From the NCBI RefSeq assembly GCF_003340345.1, contig NZ_PPTQ01000008.1, positions 82,445 to 146,444 on the forward strand: a stretch of 64,000 nt of DNA, read 5' to 3'. A model generated the notes under the pieces. It had not been told where the DNA came from, searched no databases, and was given only the letters and a program-made list of their open reading frames with translations. Position numbers and translations under genes: made by a program. Each line of letters opens with the position of its first letter. Position 1 is the stretch's first letter. The DNA comes from Paraeggerthella hongkongensis. GTDB lineage: Bacteria > Actinomycetota > Coriobacteriia > Coriobacteriales > Eggerthellaceae. Positions 63,159 through 64,000 of this stretch are shown piece after piece.

Positions 63159-63200
63159 TGGGCATCAATTGCCCATCGCTCTCCTTACGTTTCGTACAAT

Positions 63201-63231
63201 GTTGTATATAGTCCGTTGTTATCTATACAAC
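63201..63231 (+). promoter_or_regulatory. XRE gene promoter with operator half-sites O2
   Basis: GTTGTATA (63201-63208) and TATACAAC (63224-63231) are inverted repeats 15 bases apart and coincide with a promoter TTGTAT (63202-63207), 16 bases, TATACA (63224-63229) facing the XRE gene at 63252. This predicts autoregulation. Confidence 0.55.
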
Positions 63232-63251
63232 ACCCACGATACGCTGCGATA

Positions 63252-63488
63252 ATGCGAAATACTCTTCAAATAAAAGTCGGGTTACGGATCAAGGACCTTC
63301 GCGCTGCCTGCGATGTCAGCCAAGAGCGATTTGCCAATAAAATAGGCATGGATCGCACGTACCTGGCATCGATAGAAGTTGGTCAGCGCAATGTCACCTT
63401 GCAAAACCTTGCGAAGATCGCAAACGGCTTCGATATGACTCTATCTGAGTTCTTCGAAGGCATTCCCCAGATCGATCCAAACGGATAG
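63252..63488 (+). CDS. XRE-family repressor, divergent from polysaccharide operon
   Basis: Protein of 78 residues with a complete HTH_XRE domain: VGLRIKDLRAACDVSQERFA, NKIGMDRTYLASIEVGQRNV and TLQNLAKIANGFDMTLSEFF. The ATG at 63252 has no evident Shine-Dalgarno, and the predicted transcript start is only about 15 bases upstream. Three TTGTTGTATA-type palindromes surround the gene. Likely an autoregulated switch for the divergent polysaccharide operon. Confidence 0.85.
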   Translation: MRNTLQIKVGLRIKDLRAACDVSQERFANKIGMDRTYLASIEVGQRNVTLQNLAKIANGFDMTLSEFFEGIPQIDPNG

Positions 63489-63540
63489 CCAAGGTAGCCC
63501 TCAAATCAATGTTCGCTTATCACCGTTAAGATTATAGCGA

Positions 63541-63562
63541 CTTGTTGTATAAATACAACAAG
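63541..63562. promoter_or_regulatory. operator-like palindrome O3 downstream of XRE gene
   Basis: CTTGTTGTAT-AA-ATACAACAAG is a perfect ten-base inverted repeat with two central bases, closely matching O1. It lies 52 bases after the XRE stop in the gap 63489-63966; the sequence between it and repeat copy 2 includes a run of nine C at 63662-63670 and no gene. Confidence 0.5.
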
Positions 63563-63700
63563 CAGGTAACGAAAAACGTTAAATGTTAGACGAGCGGCAT
63601 ATAGGCATATAACGACCCGCTCCAAAGCACCTACGCCGGACAACGAAAGATCGCGGTCTGACCCCCCCCCGGAGGGCTCCGTCGGAGCGGCAGCGCAACC

Positions 63701-64000
63701 GCCGCGCTGGATCCCCGCTGGATGCATGCAAGCTCCACGTTGGATCCGTGCTAGATTCTCGCTAGATCCATGCAAGGCCCGCGCTAGATCCATGCAAGAT
63801 CCGCGCCGGAACCGCGAAGAAACGCGCGAGCTCCGCGCTGGACGCACGTCATCTGCACGCTAGGCCGGGACGTTATCATGGAAGGACGGATCACCAGGCG
63901 GCGAGGCTCCACGCCCCTTTCCACCCATGCCCCCGACGAAGGGAAAAACGGGAGGAGGTGGACGCCATGACCGATTTGGCTTTGATTACGGCGGCCGTCG
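63701..64000 (+). repeat. direct repeat, copy 2 (continues beyond window)
   Basis: Same orientation as the copy at 49801-50178 and matching it over most of 300 bases, best from GCTAGATTCTCGCTAGATCC (63750-63769) through GGGAGGAGGTGGACGCC to the start of the small peptide gene. The TCCACC/GGTGGA pairing in the leader is conserved in both copies. Confidence 0.85.
63967..64000 (+). CDS. small hydrophobic peptide, copy 2 (partial)
   Basis: Eleven codons are visible: MTDLALITAAV, matching the first six residues of the peptide at 50068 and then diverging while staying hydrophobic. The ribosome-binding site GGGAGGAGGTGG is identical. The 3' end lies outside the window. Confidence 0.55.
   Translation, partial: MTDLALITAAV

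Noticed and set aside
63662..63670. Second phase-variable homopolymer (nine C)
   Set aside because: It lies in non-coding sequence upstream of repeat copy 2, with no gene or promoter spacing that it would change.

Overview
The window is high-GC DNA dense with short-spaced, often ATGA-coupled genes. The gene set is typical of an anaerobic actinobacterium of the Coriobacteriia, most likely Eggerthellaceae (Eggerthella/Gordonibacter-like): a Tat-exported molybdopterin oxidoreductase operon of DmsABC type, an etfBA-fixCX electron-transfer cluster beside a CaiD-like hydratase, a CaiC-like acyl-CoA ligase with an XRE-cupin regulator, and a GHKL/LytTR two-component system. The genus is an inference; no rRNA or tRNA gene was found to fix it.

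Layout. 0-3.2 kb: start of a LytTR-type response regulator, its GHKL histidine kinase, and a divergent surface protein. 3.2-10.2 kb: molybdoenzyme operon (catalytic subunit, four-cluster ferredoxin, NrfD anchor, TorD chaperone) with a divergent PucR-type regulator. 10.4-19.4 kb: metallo-hydrolase, acyl-CoA ligase, XRE-cupin regulator, DUF1269 protein, etfB-etfA-fixC-fixX, and a divergent enoyl-CoA hydratase. 19.7-21.6 kb: lipoprotein and membrane protein. 22.3-27.7 kb: branched-chain amino acid operon ilvD-ilvB-ilvN-ilvC behind a T-box leader with a terminator. 28-49.5 kb: housekeeping and stress genes (pseudo-C39 protein, gamma carbonic anhydrase-like protein, cysteine synthase, WalJ/YycJ-like MBL, PNP, prmC-prfA, trxB, msrAB, MATE pump with divergent MerR, trxA, patatin, potassium channel, YbjQ, cation/proton antiporter, YhdT-PanF, thrS, zinc-ribbon protein).

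50-63.5 kb is a surface-polysaccharide locus, read leftwards from about 63.1 kb: NusG paralogue, initiating sugar-phosphate transferase, LicD, a GpsA-TagD fusion, Stealth phosphotransferase, pyruvyl transferase, O-antigen ligase/polymerase, flippase, rearranged FrhB-like and ferredoxin genes, and an acetyltransferase. Together these predict a glycerol-phosphate- and pyruvate-decorated Wzx/Wzy-type polymer. Control appears layered: a divergent XRE repressor with repeated TTGTTGTATA-type operators, a long hairpin in the leader before the NusG paralogue, and a run of ten G in codons 7-10 of the initiating transferase (likely phase variation). The locus is bracketed by two direct copies of a roughly 300-bp repeat, each ending in a small ORF that starts MTDLAL; the first copy encodes a complete 36-residue hydrophobic peptide with a very strong ribosome-binding site.

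Other unusual features are an exact 57-bp tandem duplication inside the DNA-binding domain of the MerR regulator, a 40-bp perfect palindrome carrying two face-to-face promoters (50.66 kb), three intergenic elements of 143-178 bp each closed by 23-32-bp inverted repeats, and a 24-bp minisatellite. No CRISPR array, IS transposase or phage gene was seen.
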